Origin: Bemisia tabaci
Taxonomy: Eukaryota > Arthropoda > Insecta > Hemiptera > Aleyrodidae
Direction of reading: 5' to 3'
Assembly (NCBI RefSeq): GCF_918797505.1
Contig: NC_092799.1
Coordinates: 12,362,295-12,426,294, forward strand
DNA length: 64,000 bases
The notes under the pieces were generated by a model. That model was not told the DNA's origin and searched no databases. It was given only the letters and a program-made list of their open reading frames with translations. Positions 1-12,128 of the stretch are shown piece after piece; the stretch's first letter is position 1; every line of letters begins with the position of its first letter. The translations under genes and the position numbers were made by a program.

Positions 1-78
1 CGTCAGAAGAGCGACAAAGTTCGAGCCTCCGCGAGGGTTTTCAAAGGAGCCATGAATAGAAAACATGGAAAAATCCTA

Positions 79-193
79 GCTCCTCTGACTTAACGGCGTA
101 TAGCCATTTCTGCGTGAGCCTTGTTCCGCGTATGAATCCATGCTTTCTGAGGCTCATGCGGGAATAGAGTTACGCCCACGCCAGAGGTGCGAC
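79..193. repeat. Short inverted-repeat element (TCCTCTGAC type)
   Basis: The two arms, about 40 bp each, are imperfect inverted copies: the left begins TCCTCTGACTTAACGGCG and the right ends with the complement of the same motif. It resembles the element at 2218-2343 and half fragments near 31385 and 55514. No coding potential. Read as a small non-autonomous DNA transposon. Confidence 0.55.
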
Positions 194-392
194 GAAATAA
201 GGTCGGAAGCAAACTTTCCGCCAGGTGCACGCCACGCGGCTTATGTTTCCGCGTTCCGAGCGAACAAGAAGGAGGATTTAATCATTTCACTCTGAATATT
301 CTGCTTTGCTTTGAAATTTGAAAAGTGCTCTTATTGCCTCTTGTTCATGATCCATGGGATTGATGCCAAAAGCCAGAGTCCCTTGATAGGGC

Positions 393-748
393 GAGTATGG
401 ACAGCTCGATTTATGTAGCTATTAGGGCCCAAAAGGGCGACAACGTGAGAAACGAAAATCACTAGAAAAGTGCCGCTGCCAACCTATGCATCTGAGAGAA
501 TGATCAATAGGACTGACAGCGCGTTCTAAACAAGCGTTTTAAAAAATCAAGACATTGAAATTGAGATAATTAATACGAAATTAAAGTTTTATACGTGCTT
601 GTGTAGTTTTTAATGAGTGTAATTAGTTGAAATGAGAAAATTAGTACCACTGGATAATTCGAGTTCATAAGTTGGCTGCCCTTTTGGGCCCATAGAGTTA
701 CATGACCTAATCAAACCTACCCTCCAAATTTTCGAGCTGTCCATACTC
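393..748. repeat. Palindromic MITE (GAGTATGGACAGCTCGA)
   Basis: The left arm starts GAGTATGGACAGCTCGA and the right arm ends with its reverse complement. Inside the arms, GGGCCCAAAAGGGC is mirrored by GCCCTTTTGGGCCC. The middle is AT-rich with no reading frame of note. Non-autonomous DNA element by structure; superfamily unknown. Confidence 0.65.
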
Positions 749-1348
749 TCCATATGCAGGTACTTTACCAATAGCCAGTAGACAAGTTAGGAATTTAAGT
801 ATTCTGAATAATTCTGCTTCTTGATCAGAATGTCACGTAGAACACGATTTGCGTGACGGAAATCACTGAAATCAACTCATAGCCAAAATATTGATTTTCT
901 CCAATCAATTGCTCAATTCCTCGGTCATCAGTTATCATTGGGAGAATTTGTTCGTTGATCTGATATGTAACTTTTGAACTAAAAGGGTGTAATATTTACA
1001 CTGAAGGGAGGATGCAGTGCGAAGTCTCTAAAATATACTGTCTCTGGCGAAGCCACACAAAGGTGTAAGAAATGTGTGCTCCTGCACAAAATTTAGTGGA
1101 AATAAAAACCGCTTATGAGTTGACTCACCACAATATCGAGGTAATTTGAGAATAAGAATATTTGGAAATGTTGTTTCCTCACCTGAAACAGAAAGGACAA
1201 AAAACAATAAGTAAAATAGGTTGTAGGAAAAATGAAGGGTGTTAAAAATAAAGGTAGTAATTTTCGAAAAAAGTAAGTAATAGATTATGGACTATTTCAG
1301 GCAGAAGAAACTTAAACACGGTAGACACGTTTTATGAGTGTGAGGTTT
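749..1348. other. Intergenic stretch, one repeat fragment
   Basis: No gene seen. About 778-930 is diverged similarity to the arm of R13 (compare 5182-5330 and 39299-39440), sharing GACAAGTTAGGAATTTAAG-like sequence and a following ACGTAGAACACGAT segment. The remainder is AT-rich and unremarkable. Confidence 0.4.
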
Positions 1349-1495
1349 AAAATTATACCATGATACATGAAAAACTGATTTTATTTTGACACTTGCATTT
1401 CAACCATTAAAAAGTTGAACAGCGTTGGTACATAACGATTGAAATGCATTTCGCAAAATAAAATCAGTTTTACATGCACCTAATGGTATAATTTT
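1349..1495. repeat. Short palindromic MITE
   Basis: AAAATTATACCATGA at the left is matched in reverse complement by the right end TGGTATAATTTT. Further in, AACTGATTTTATTTTG is matched by CAAAATAAAATCAGTTTT. About 147 bp, with no coding content. Confidence 0.65.
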
Positions 1496-2217
1496 ATTTT
1501 ACGGTACGTTTCGAGTGATTATTGAATGATTGGTCAATTGACGCCCTCCTTTCTTTTTGCAAATTAACTACGATCTTCAGGTCTACAAGCGCACTAAGTT
1601 GGAATTTGTTCTCCGGCGGCAGAATCGCCTCCAAATAATTGGATAGGCAACATAGCATACTTCAAAGCTGATACTGGTAATTATCAGACACGCATCGTTT
1701 CACGAGGATTCTTGTCGAATTCGACATAATGAATGTACGGGCGCGCGAGGGAAAAATTTTCCACCGAAAAAGATACAAACACGAAAATATCAGCTTTAAT
1801 TCTGAAGAGACAATTTAGAGCTGTGATACGGAGCAAATTAGTAACAATATTATGCAAATGGCTGCAGCTTGTGTGCGCAAAGTGCTCTGTTGGCAAAGAG
1901 CTCGTCAACCGTTGTTAAAGAGCAACGCCAAAGCGTAGTTTCAATTAATGAGGTTAGAATAAGTCTCGAGAGTGTTTTGCATCAAATTGTGTCAACAGTC
2001 GGCAGTCATCATGTGCAGAGAAAATTATGGAAACTCCAAATCGTGAAAAGAAAAGAAAAATGCAAGCAGGAAATTGCAAGGCAATGCTTCAGAACTAATA
2101 AAGCAAAGAAACATACTTACAAGTTGAAGGAGTTCAATTTCATTTTCTAGCGACTCCAAAATGAACCACATTTTGCAATAAGGAGCCAATATTTCTGGCT
2201 CATTTTACAAACAATAC
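1496..2217. other. No supported gene
   Basis: Short frames occur on both strands around 1684-2150 but overlap one another, have no recognisable domain and no convincing splice context. Nothing else supported. Confidence 0.4.
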
Positions 2218-2343
2218 GTCATCACCCCTCTGACGTAAGGACGTATCTCGATTTCAACATGAGCTCTGTTCTCCGTTTAACTCTTTACACCCCAGGGCTC
2301 ATGTGGAGATAGTGATACGCCCTTACATTAGAGGAGTGACGAT
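2218..2343. repeat. Short inverted-repeat element (second copy)
   Basis: Arms run GTCATCACCCCTCTGACG inward on the left and end ATTAGAGGAGTGAC on the right, each followed inward by a TAAGGACGTATCTC-type motif and its complement. Same family as 79-193; single arms occur near 31385 and 55514. Confidence 0.65.
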
Positions 2344-2490
2344 ACACCCCCCCCCCCTAAACCCATCATGGTTTCCCTATGAAGGACGGTGCTTTCATAG
2401 AAGAGCCAGAAATACTGGTTCCTTATTGAAAATTGTAATCTAAATGGTCTCGCATGGTTGAAATATTTGAGATAGGCAAAGAATTTATAT

Positions 2491-2912
2491 ACGGGCGGTC
2501 TCAAGATAACTGGAATAGTTATGTCGCCGTAACAGAAAACACAATTTTCGGTCATATTTTTAGTAGTAATGATAATCATTCGAATTTTTTTTGCATTAAT
2601 CTATACACAGGGTTACGTGCTGTAACGCGGTTCAAATATTTATCGCTCTACTTTTCAATTTTAATATATAAATGACCTAAAATGTGCTGTCTGTTACGCT
2701 ACTTTTTGCCACGTAACAGACAGCACATTTTCGAAAATATTAATTGAGAAGTAGAGCAATAAATCATTAGAAAGCGTTATAATACGTACCTAACCCTTTG
2801 AAGATTAATGCGAAAAAATTCGAGTGATTATCATTTCTACTAAAAATGTGACCAAAAAATGTGTTGTCTGTCACGGCGACAAAACTATTCCAGTTATCGT
2901 GAAACCACCCAT
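2491..2912. repeat. Foldback element, about 420 bp
   Basis: Nearly the whole interval is a long imperfect palindrome. ATAACTGGAATAGTT on the left pairs with AACTATTCCAGTTAT on the right; AATGTGCTGTCTGTTACG near the centre pairs with CGTAACAGACAGCACATT around an 11-base loop. Long-arm, short-loop structure is typical of foldback-type MITEs. Confidence 0.75.
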
Positions 2913-4640
2913 ACCATCTTGGAATAAATTACTAAAAAACTCACTGTAATTTATTAAGAGGGTAAATATGCCATGAAAATGTTCTGGAATGATAGACAAG
3001 AAATTGTGAGTAAGTATTTTCTCTCATTTTGATGCCATAAAATTGGAACTATGGGCTTGTAAAGGCAAGCTGCAGCTAGACCAAGGAAACTGTCCAATCT
3101 GACAGAATCTTGCGTCAATTTTGTCCGCGAATGAAGCGCTCGAAATCGTTTTCCTGTTTCACTCACGGATTCAATTTCCTAAGAGTCTGCTCATTGCATA
3201 GTCGAGGTCATCTTTGGGTCTTGAAAACCTTCCAACTTCCTTGAGTTCAATTCAATTGCGCACTAAATCGATTTCTGAGACACGTGCGGTCTTTTTAATA
3301 TTATATTTACAAAATAAATCAAGCATTTAGTTTCACTATCAGTCGCTTAAGTCGCAGCAAATCTCCGTGTATTTTCAAATAAAAGAAACTTGTATTCTAA
3401 AGACTTCAAAATCTCCTATGACCGTATCAAAGGCAACACGGAGAACCAGCAGAAAGGCATTCGAAACATACATAGCATGGTTAGATTATAGAATAAAAGC
3501 TACCAGAGAAAAAACGGTCGGCCATCTCTGCTCCGATCCTTGGAATTCCCGTGGCCCCCGTTTGGCCTACGGTTCTAAGTTTCCCCGCCAAAATCGTCCC
3601 TAGTCTTAGTTCACTTTCAACCTGCAGCCCTATCTTTATCTGTTACTTCAAATTTTGGCGTTTCCGCGCAAAATTAGTCAAAAATTTCAAGAAATTCGCT
3701 GCCAAAAATGATCATGCGCGAATTTAGGGGAGAGACCTATACAGTTACCGTCCTGGAAGGTTATTATTTTACAGTTAGATTTCGCTGCAATTAAGCGCGT
3801 CCTTTCACCCTACTCAAAAAAATAAAATAAAATAAAAATAAAAATAGAACAAACGTAAACTACTTTCCTTCTTTTTTCTTCAAATGGCAGACTTTTCAAG
3901 AGTACACTGCGAATAGCAAAAGTAAAGTTCATCCAAAAAATATTGGGCCTATTTCAGAGTGCAACAGAGGATCCACAATAACGGTTATAACGCTTAATGT
4001 CCACGCAAAACTCCGGTTGCACGACAAAAATCAACCGATAAATGTGACGTTAAGCCGGAAAAATGAAAAGGAAAAAAAGGAAAATCGGGGTGAGGGGATG
4101 ATAATTTGGCCTTCCTCCGTCGGTTGCCCGCAGCTGGGGGCGGCCGCCGGCATTTTAATTACAAGCAAAAGCTGAGGCTCTCAGGTGTGCCTTATTGCCT
4201 ATGCTCCCGGCGCTTGCGAGCGGTCCCCACATTCGAAGTCAGATCTAAATTTGCATAGGACAGAGCTTGCAGCCACTGCGGCCAATTGTAATTGCTAATC
4301 AGTCGTCACACCACTTTAAGAAAAAAAAGCCCATTCCACTTGAAACATGAAACAGCTGCAGATAAAGTCGGAAAAAGCTCCCTGATTCCGTTTACCAACA
4401 CATTTAAGCATCCACAGGGAGGAAAAGAGGGCGGTTCGTATTGAACTCTCTTCGTATTGCAAAGAGGCTTTTTAATTGCATGCTCAGCAAGGCAAGAGTA
4501 CGTGATTTTATGTCTTACTGATCGTACGTTTTAGAGGTAAGGAAGGATACCATTATACTCAAGACAGGGTTTGCACTGATTCCTACCTCGATCAGTTGCA
4601 TGCTAATTTTCTCGTTTTAATTTTTACATTTTTTAGCTTC
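2913..4640. other. No supported gene
   Basis: AT-rich, with one GC-rich patch at 4130-4260 containing a NotI-like GCGGCCGC. A short plus-strand frame at 3367-3603 has no recognisable domain. No repeat family was recognised, which makes this one of the less repetitive stretches of the window. Confidence 0.4.
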
Positions 4641-4644
4641 TGTT

Positions 4645-4690
4645 CCACTTGAGAATGGGCATATAATTGGCCCGAAACGTCCTGGTTGTT
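4645..4690 (+). other. Possible retroelement 3' hairpin (Penelope-like motif)
   Basis: The text CTTGAGAATGGGC, an AT-rich loop, then GGCCCGAAACGTC forms a small hairpin (GGGC/GCCC) followed by CGAAACG. This kind of motif recurs in animal Penelope-like retroelements, where it sits near a ribozyme-like fold. No reverse transcriptase is visible nearby, so it would be a fragment. Recognition is from the motif only. Confidence 0.25.
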
Positions 4691-5181
4691 TTATGTCTCA
4701 TCTAGCTTTGTATACCCATTTGTTTTTTGTATTTTAGTATGTTTTTATTGTTGTGTGCATTCGGGCTATTGAGTCTCTCGCTCTCTTATCAAGACAGTAG
4801 TAAGTGCGGTTTTTTTCGCGAAATAATGTAGACTTACGGCTCTTTTGTCTTAAAAAAAGTTAACGGACCGATTGCATGAAATAGATACAGCAAAGCAAGT
4901 AACCCTACAGGTAAAATCCAAGAAAAATTATGGTAGATACATCAAAGAAGTTTTAAAACCACTCCTTAGCAAGCAGTGTGCGTAGTTTTTAATGAGGTTT
5001 TTTAAGGTTCCCTCGTCTGCGGGCAGTTCCTCTCAGTAACCGTAGAGTAGACCATGTTTTTCTGGAAAGAACAATGTGAAAATCGATAAAATCATAAGGA
5101 ACTATGTAGCACGCAAACCGACCGCGCATAATGCATTTTGATTTAATTTCCACGTTCTGCACAATTTTGAAAACCCTGTAA

Positions 5182-5731
5182 TGGACCACTAGACAAGGTA
5201 CGAATTTAAGCGATCTGATACATGTTTCTTAACCAGAATTTCACGTGGAAAACGATTCACACAACGAAAACTACGGAAACCAACTTCTAACGAAGATATT
5301 AACGTTTTTATTTCACATTGGTTACGAGGAATTTGAACTGCCCGCTCACAAGAAACTCAAAACTCTACGTGAGTCAAATCGCCCACTACAACGGTTTCAG
5401 CAAGCTTCTCAATCGAGCAATGTTCATTTCCCATCATGTGTTGTTCAAACTATTAGCAATTTGCTATAACTGAGCCAAAGCGTCAAGATTAAGGTTGCCA
5501 GATTTTTATATCGCAGAGACTGTCATGATAACGTTTAGCGCGCGATGTGAATCACGTAGAGCATTGTGTTTTCATGAGCGGGTGGTTTGAATTCACGCAT
5601 TAAGAATCATTAAATATCTTCGTAAGGAGTTAATTTCGGTAATTTTCGTTGTGTGCATCGTGTTTTACGTAAAATTTTGGTTAAGAAACATGTATCAGAA
5701 TGCTGAAATTCGTACCTTATCTAGTGGTCCA
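5182..5731. repeat. Foldback element R13, about 550 bp
   Basis: The left end TGGACCACTAGACAAGGTA pairs with the right end TACCTTATCTAGTGGTCCA, and ATACATGTTTCTTAACC on the left pairs with GGTTAAGAAACATGTAT on the right, so the arms exceed 200 bp. A plus-strand frame at 5245-5469 lies entirely inside an arm and is not a gene. A half copy lies at 39299-39590. Confidence 0.8.
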
Positions 5732-5827
5732 TTGCGCTGGTTTCTTTTTGCTAAAAACTGTCCATTTTTTCTTTAATACATATTTTTCCCCCATCACTTT
5801 GAATGAGAATAATCCATGCCTAGTAGG

Positions 5828-6224
5828 CAAACATTTCAAATTCATGAGTTGAAAAGCGCTGCGCCGCGAGTTTAAATATTAGAGCCTAATACAGAGCGGA
5901 GCGCCCGGCGCGGCGTGCGTGCTGCCAGCTCGAGCCGTGTACTGGCGCCTACAAACCTAACAGGGATACCTCCCGCTTTGCGCAATGCGTGAAGTATCCC
6001 TGTTAGGTTTGTAGGCGCGGCGCTTCGAGCAACTATTTCGCAACGGAGGTGTTGCACAGTATCACAAGAAATTGAAGGTGCTCTAACGCATCAAGACTGA
6101 CAGGCATTCTTTAAGAGTACGAGCTTTCCTCGCAAAATAAATCAATATACCACCGCACAAAAAGAGAGCGGTAGTCCAAAGACTCACTGAGTCCTGGCAT
6201 CCCTATTTAGTAACGTTGGGCATA
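5828..6224. repeat. Repeat R10 with internal perfect hairpin
   Basis: About 400 bp is shared with 20327-20740, starting CAAACATTTCAAATTCATGA. Inside is a hairpin (5945-6018) whose stem reads GGCGCCTACAAACCTAACAG and returns as its reverse complement after CGCATTGCG-like centre sequence. The flanks of the hairpin also match between copies, so the hairpin is part of the element. Confidence 0.75.
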
Positions 6225-6908
6225 ATTTTTTAATTTCATCAGAGAAAAAAGCGACTCGATCTAGCCAGAGGCATTCATTCTTGAGTAAGCTGCAAGAAGA
6301 TTTTATTTTGAATCATTCAGCGTTTCGTATGATGCACCGATCTATTTCTTTGAGAAACACTTTACAAACGAAGAAAATCTGATATTTTAGCCCATAGCAC
6401 GCACTTTTGAAGTCAAGTTGTTCACGTCTGGAACATTTTCTATGTGTATGGTAGGTATATCGTTGGTAAAACTTCAGAAGTGCTTATCTCGATTTTTGAC
6501 AGTGTTGAATTAGCTGCATAAACGAGTTGTTGAAGACGTTTCCTAACTACTATTAAGGGATAAATCGAAAAAAATACGAAAGTCACCTAAACGCGGTAAA
6601 TTTGAAAAAGTGTGAAAAAAATTACGCTTATGCGCGGTAAGGAGTAGATTTTAAACTTTTTGACGTGTCTATTGTAATTTTCGTGCGATATTACTCATAA
6701 GCAGTCAATTCCTTTGGTTACAGCTATAGCGCGAGATGGATCCATTTTTGTGCTTTTAACGCTTTCTCTTAACTCGTTATTTTATTTTTTAAAAAATAAC
6801 CTATGAGATACGCCTCATGGCCTCTTCGGAGTCCAACCTCCCGAAGTGCTTCGCTCCTCCGGCGTTATGCACTAAGCGTTACTCTTATGATCGTATACAG
6901 AGTGGTTC
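6225..6908. other. No supported gene
   Basis: AT-rich, no frame with a recognisable domain and no clear repeat structure. Confidence 0.4.
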
Positions 6909-7626
6909 AATGGGCCTGTTGCAAACTTTTGCTAGAGCAAAAATAAGAGTTGTTTCTTATAGATAATGCCTCAAAAATCACGATGAGCGCATCGGCAAAG
7001 TCTGAAATGCACTTATAACCTCACAATCTGCGTAAGAAATTTGCGGTTTTTTAAGCTTCCCGCTTCAAAAACGATACTACGGCACAGGTGAACATTTTGT
7101 TAGAGGAGTCGCTCCATCGTCGGCAATATTCATCATGGCCGACGCTTGCGCAGTTCTGCGCGTAGTTCGAGGAGAGTTCAAGGTCAATCAAGGCGGGCGA
7201 GAAAAATATGAACGTAAACACGCCGATTGTTACTTGGTCTAATCCTGTTCAGGTGTTATCTCGTACCATCACACGTGTTTTGGCGGATTGACGTCGGCCA
7301 TGATGAGTATTTCAGACGATGGAACGACTCTTCTAGGGCTCCGAAAGTCGTTTTCGTTGACCTATGAGCACTCGCTAAATTTCGAGTCTCCATCTGAATT
7401 TATTCAGAACAAGGGTGATGCTACGTGCTGGTGGTACGAGACAATGGGCCTGTTGCAAACTTTTGCTAGAGCAAAACTAAGAGTTGTTTCTTGTAGATAA
7501 TGCCTCAAAAATCACGATGAGCGCATCGGCAAACTCTGAAATGCACTCATAACTTCACAATCTGCGTAAGAAATTTGCGGTTTTTTGAGCTTCCCGCTTC
7601 AAAAACGATACTACGGCACAGGTGAA
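6909..7626. mobile_element. Direct-repeat pair, possible TRIM-like retroelement
   Basis: A 184-bp direct repeat occupies 6909-7092 and 7443-7626, with six mismatches by eye. Within each copy a segment starts TGGGCCTG and ends GGCACA, so it could be read as a TG...CA long terminal repeat around a 350-bp non-coding interior, as in terminal-repeat retrotransposons in miniature. Against this, six bases beyond the CA also match and no target duplication is clear. A simple segmental duplication is the alternative. Confidence 0.45.
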
Positions 7627-7861
7627 AACTTTGAGGGGACCACCCTAGGGACCTTAGGGGTTACAAGCGGAGTGCGGGGCTTTTGTATCACCTTTCATTG
7701 TGGAGTGAGTTATGACGAATTCTCCTGTTTGAACTGAGAGAGTCATTACATTCAAATTAGACTATTAGGATCCCGAAGGGAACTCAATTTCGAACGTTAG
7801 TGCGTTACTGCTGTTTTCGATGACACGGCGGGAGGAGGCGTAGTCCGGAGCAGGAGCAACA

Positions 7862-8114
7862 CTACCCTCTTAAGGAAAAACGCCGTATGAACATCCGAGA
7901 GTTGCCAAATTTCCCCTCATAAAACATGCATTTTTGAGGAAAGTTGTGAATATTTTCCTGCGATATTTCAAGATATTTCAGTTTAAAGCTGCACACAAAA
8001 TTATCTAAAAGAAATTGGAGGAAAAATATTGATAACTTTCCCGATAAATTCGCACTTTATAAAAGAAAATTTGGCAACGTCTGAAGATTCATACGGCGTT
8101 TTTCTGGAAGGGAG
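7862..8114. repeat. MITE R1, copy 1
   Basis: Carries the R1 signature AAGGAAAAACGCCGTATGAA at the left and its complement TTCATACGGCGTTTTTC at the right, with GCCAAATTTCC and GAAAATTTGGC just inside. Ends are more degenerate than in the other copies. Confidence 0.8.
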
Positions 8115-10524
8115 AACGCCGGGCCGCAGGCAGCGCGGCGGGTCTGGGGCTGTGATTAGTGAATCCATCGACTAATAAATCATTAAGAGTTGTCATCTCG
8201 AGGTGGTTACGGGGAGGGAGAGGTGGCGGGATTAACCTGTTCCCAATTACATCCCCCTCCCCCACAGTTACTGTTTCCTCGCCTCGACCCTTTGAGAGGA
8301 GCTGTCAGTCCTCGTCCCACACTCCGTATCCTGGCTGCCCCCTCTACACCCCCTCAATACCTTTCAATGTCACCACAGCTCCCCAGCTTTTGATGCAACC
8401 CCATCACCAATCAAAACTATGTATCTCGCTATTTCATATTCTTCGTTTGAAATTTATTTTTGCCAATCTTTCATTTGATACATTTTAGCTGCCTGCGAAT
8501 CTGACCCCGGGATGATTTTCCTTCTTCTTCTCTTGTCTATACCCATCGATGCTTTAGGAAACTCAAGTGTTATCCAAAAGTGTGTCAAGTGTCAATATCA
8601 AGTGTGTCAATTGAGTTTTTAAAATATTTATGATTTAATGTATTCAGTACTATGATGACTCACGATGATAAAAATCTTATAAAAATAATAACATCCGGTG
8701 TAGGAGGATCGAGGGAGGGCAGGGGCAGGCTCCAAATGCTATAAGCACTCTTAGTGATGAGAATCGAAAAACATGTGTCACGATTTTGGCCGGTCCATAT
8801 GCCCCGTCATTTTTTACTCCTTCGACGGAAAACTGAGTAACAATATCTCTTGAAATTTTCAAGGATTTTCTCTCGTATCACACGTAATATATTATATATA
8901 AATTGTAAACAATTTTATCCATACATTGTTTTTTAAAAACATCAAAGAAGGGCAAAGACTTTGAAACATTACAATTGAGTAACTTATTTTTTTTTTTTAC
9001 TTTCGTCACCGCTGATAAGCTGGTGAAACAGAACTGAATGGAAAGTGCCGTAAGTTACATAATATTTTACCTAAATTACTGTGTAAGTTCAAGATTTTCA
9101 AAGAAATTTTGTGACACAATTTTCCGCGGACTTCCGTTTGAAACCATCACGGAGAGTTTCATCTAATTTTCTTTTTTCCAGGTAAAATGAAGTAAAATAT
9201 TCCGAGAGCAAAGTTTTTGTACACAGTTGGATTTCGAAATATCCTCGCGATTCTCGGTAAAATTTCACGAGAAACGCGATTCCTTTAATAGGTTTTCTCT
9301 GAAATCAACTTTCAAGCCACGAAAAGATCTTAATTTTGAGGTTTTAATGAGGGAGCAAACCTCGTATTAGAATTCACCTTTACATTCAATCAAACCCTCC
9401 ATGTAGAGATAGGACCAAGAATTTAGGTGCGTAATATGTAAAATTTGTGTCGTTATATCACTGAAAGAAACCTCAAGCCCGAGATAAAAATCCCACCAAA
9501 AGCTCACTATCTTACAAGGCTTTATTGTAGTCACTTGACGATGAATCCACCCCTCCCCAAAAAAGTAGTATTCACGAACATCACTGAATACGTTAAGTAT
9601 CACGGACGGAAGATTCCTTGAAATAAATGAAGTATAAAGGATTAAAAGGATACGAAACTATTATATACGAAAATGAGATCATAACGCCTCTAAAAATCAA
9701 TTTTCAAGCTTCATTAAAGTAAATATAAAAAAAAATTACATAAATCAAATTTTAAGTGTTAAAGTTGCACACACCCTCCACAAATTTGGAAATTTTTGAA
9801 TAAAGTACTCAATGGATTAAATAATGGACTCAAAGATGACACACAAAAAATAGATTAACAAGAATTTGTTCACTGATAATTTTCTAAATGACCTGTCTTG
9901 CATCAATTGTGTCCTCCAAAGAAATGTCTGATGAAACTTTGTTGAAGAGTCAGAGCATAGAGGGAAATGGTATATTTTATAATAATGAAGAAAGTTCGGT
10001 CCAGAAAGAAACAACTAGGTATATTTTCTACATCAGGATATCCATATAATAATATCAACTTTGACTTTGCGATATTTAGTGAAATTCTAGGTTCGTATCA
10101 CACTAGGTAATCTTGTACTGCAATTTAAGCTCTAGCAAAAAAAATAAATAAAAATGTGTTTAAACCAAAAACTAGAATAATCAGGCTAAAGTCATTTTCG
10201 GGGTTTCTTGATGATTTAGGTGGCCTGGATATATAATCATATAAACTTCAAATGGAGAGGAAAGTTAGTGGTCAAAGTCCAAATAAAGACGTGTCAAAAA
10301 TTGCTGCATTTTAGATTACCGCTCATGTGTTATCTTCTTCAAAGAAAACCAACCAACAGTGTCTGACGAAATTCTCTGTCAATGTTATTGGCTCATTTTG
10401 AAAAATCACACAAAATTTCAAAAAATTCCAAACCGTTTTTTTCAGGAGAATAAAAAAATCGAAGATTTTGGAAGCGTTGTGGTTGAGATACACATTTTTT
10501 TTCATCAGCGAGCCGTAGTCGAAT
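8115..10524. other. No supported gene, about 2.4 kb
   Basis: 8190-8400 is a C/T-rich patch in which frames stay open by composition. The rest is AT-rich with scattered homopolymers. Short minus frames at 8677-8862, 9367-9603 and 9817-10014 have no domain I recognise. Confidence 0.4.
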
Positions 10525-10625
10525 AGAAAATTTGCAGGTGTCTGAACTTAGATTGATTTGATCTTTAAATGAAAGAACTATTGGAAGAGATATGACAAAA
10601 TGACCTACTCTGCTAAAATACATGT
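10525..10625. repeat. Fragment of repeat R12
   Basis: AATTTGCAGGTGTCTGAAC, then an AGAGATATGACAAAATGA-type segment and GCTAAAATACATG, match the beginning of the fuller copies at 48642-48915 and 56287-56608. Confidence 0.6.
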
Positions 10626-10779
10626 AACTTAAAGTATACATGTAACATTATTCCCTAACCAATTGGAAATAAAGCCTGTTATAGTCTAAAAGAAGTTTTC
10701 GAAGTACCTGTATAATTTCATTTTGCTTAAATTGTTGCATTCGATGTATAAATTGTAAATTTGACTTGTGCCATAGCTT

Positions 10780-10826
10780 TTTACTATAGGCTGTATGCAT
10801 CAATAAATTCCATCTATCTATCTAAA
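10780..10826 (+). repeat. Possible LINE 3' tail ending in (CTAT)n
   Basis: A run ending CAATAAATTCCATCTATCTATC resembles the 3' tails of some insect LINEs, which end in short tandem repeats. No upstream coding region is preserved. A similar AATAAACGG-then-(CTAT)n context occurs at 25900. Confidence 0.3.
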
Positions 10827-10921
10827 GGGAAGTGCCGCCAGGCGACTCGCCAAGACAATAATTTTCCACAGTTTTATACCTATTTTGTAGAGTTTCAAAG
10901 ACGAAAAAAATTCCTGCATAA

Positions 10922-11176
10922 CGACGGTGAAACTACCAAACGACGTATCTCGTTTGCGGTGTTTAAAAATCTACGCTCACATTTTATTTTTTTGAAGTAG
11001 ACCAAATCAATATCATTCCTTGAAATTTTCACGATATTTTCTCCGCACAAAGAGGGAAAATCACAGAAATTTTTAAGACTGGATGTTGAGTAGTTTCTCA
11101 TTTAAAAAATCAAGTATGACAGGAAGTCTGCGACGTCGCAAACCGAGATACGTGGTTTGGTAGTTTCACCGTCGAT
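10922..11176. repeat. Palindromic MITE (GACGGTGAAACTACCAAAC)
   Basis: The left arm begins GACGGTGAAACTACCAAACG and the right arm ends GTTTGGTAGTTTCACCGTC. Both are followed inward by CGTATCTCG or its complement. A diverged relative lies at 17460-17930. Confidence 0.7.
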
Positions 11177-11279
11177 AATCGGTTTAATGAGCACTTTACC
11201 ATGAATAAATACAAAATCTCATGCGAGTTCTCCATTTGATTAGAACTACCTACCATAATTGGAGACTTATCCGTGAGTC

Positions 11280-11570
11280 GCGTGTGAGGCCATGGATCGC
11301 GATGTCTGGAGCCGCGAAAGGGAACTCGCGGACGGCGGAATTCGCGATTGGTGCGTGGAGCGTGGGCACTGCCTGACTGCGGCTTCGACTGCTGCGGACA
11401 CGGAGGCCGCCCGCCGCCCGCCGGGGGACACCTGTGCAGCGCCCGCCCCCCGCCCCTCCGCACGCCACCACCCCCGACCACCCCCCCCCCCCCCGATAAC
11501 CCCTGGCCGCCACGCCACGCGCCAAACCGGCCCCCGGTCCCCGGAGAGGCACCCCCCGACGACCGGATCA
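11280..11570. promoter_or_regulatory. GC- and CpG-rich island with long C tract
   Basis: About 290 bp of strongly GC-rich, CpG-dense sequence in an AT-rich setting, containing an uninterrupted run of about 14 C. Frames stay open on both strands because of composition (Pro/Arg/Gly-rich), so I do not call a protein. It ends exactly where R2 copy 1 starts. It might be promoter DNA, but no TATA or initiator is convincing; the C tract could form an i-motif or, on the other strand, a G-quadruplex. Confidence 0.35.
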
Positions 11571-12040
11571 CACTGAAAAAAAAATCTCGGTGTATTTACT
11601 AAGAAAAGGGTAAAATTACCAAAAATTCAGGGTTATATTTGATCCCATTTTTTTCTTGGTAAAATCACCATTTTTGGAATTGGTAATTTTACCGAGAAAT
11701 CTTGGTAAAATTATTGACTTTCTCGGTAATTTTACTGGACCCCGGTAAAAACGCCAATATTTTTTATCGACTGTGGTAGAATTACCGAGATAACTGGCAA
11801 AGTTGACTTTGCCAAACTGGTCAAACTGTCAACTGTCAAATGTCAAACTGTTGAGTTTGACAAACTGGGAATTGATTACCAATAAAAGTGGTATTCTTAC
11901 CTGAAAAAACAGTAAAAATACCGGTTTTTAGGTAAGCTTACCAGTCTGTCTTGGTAAAATTACCAATAATTGGTAAAAAAAAGTGAGACGGTAAAAGTAC
12001 TAATGGACCTTGGTAAAAACGCCGAGAATTTTTTTCAGTG
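11571..12040. repeat. MITE R2, copy 1
   Basis: Begins CACTGAAAAAAAAATCTCGG and ends CCGAGAATTTTTTTCAGTG. The interior repeats GGTAAAATTACC and its variants, many self-complementary. Copies 2 and 3 are at 22275-22684 (opposite orientation) and 47141-47539. Confidence 0.85.
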
Positions 12041-12128
12041 CATGGCCATTTTCCACGAGTGCGTATACAGTGAAGAAAAAAAGGGTTTAATTTCCCATTC
12101 CTTCACGCTGTATTTCACACAGCGTCAA

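Noticed and set aside
11110..11602. Overlapping Pro/Gly/Arg-rich frames on both strands
   Set aside because: Open because of extreme GC content; no domain and no consistent frame.
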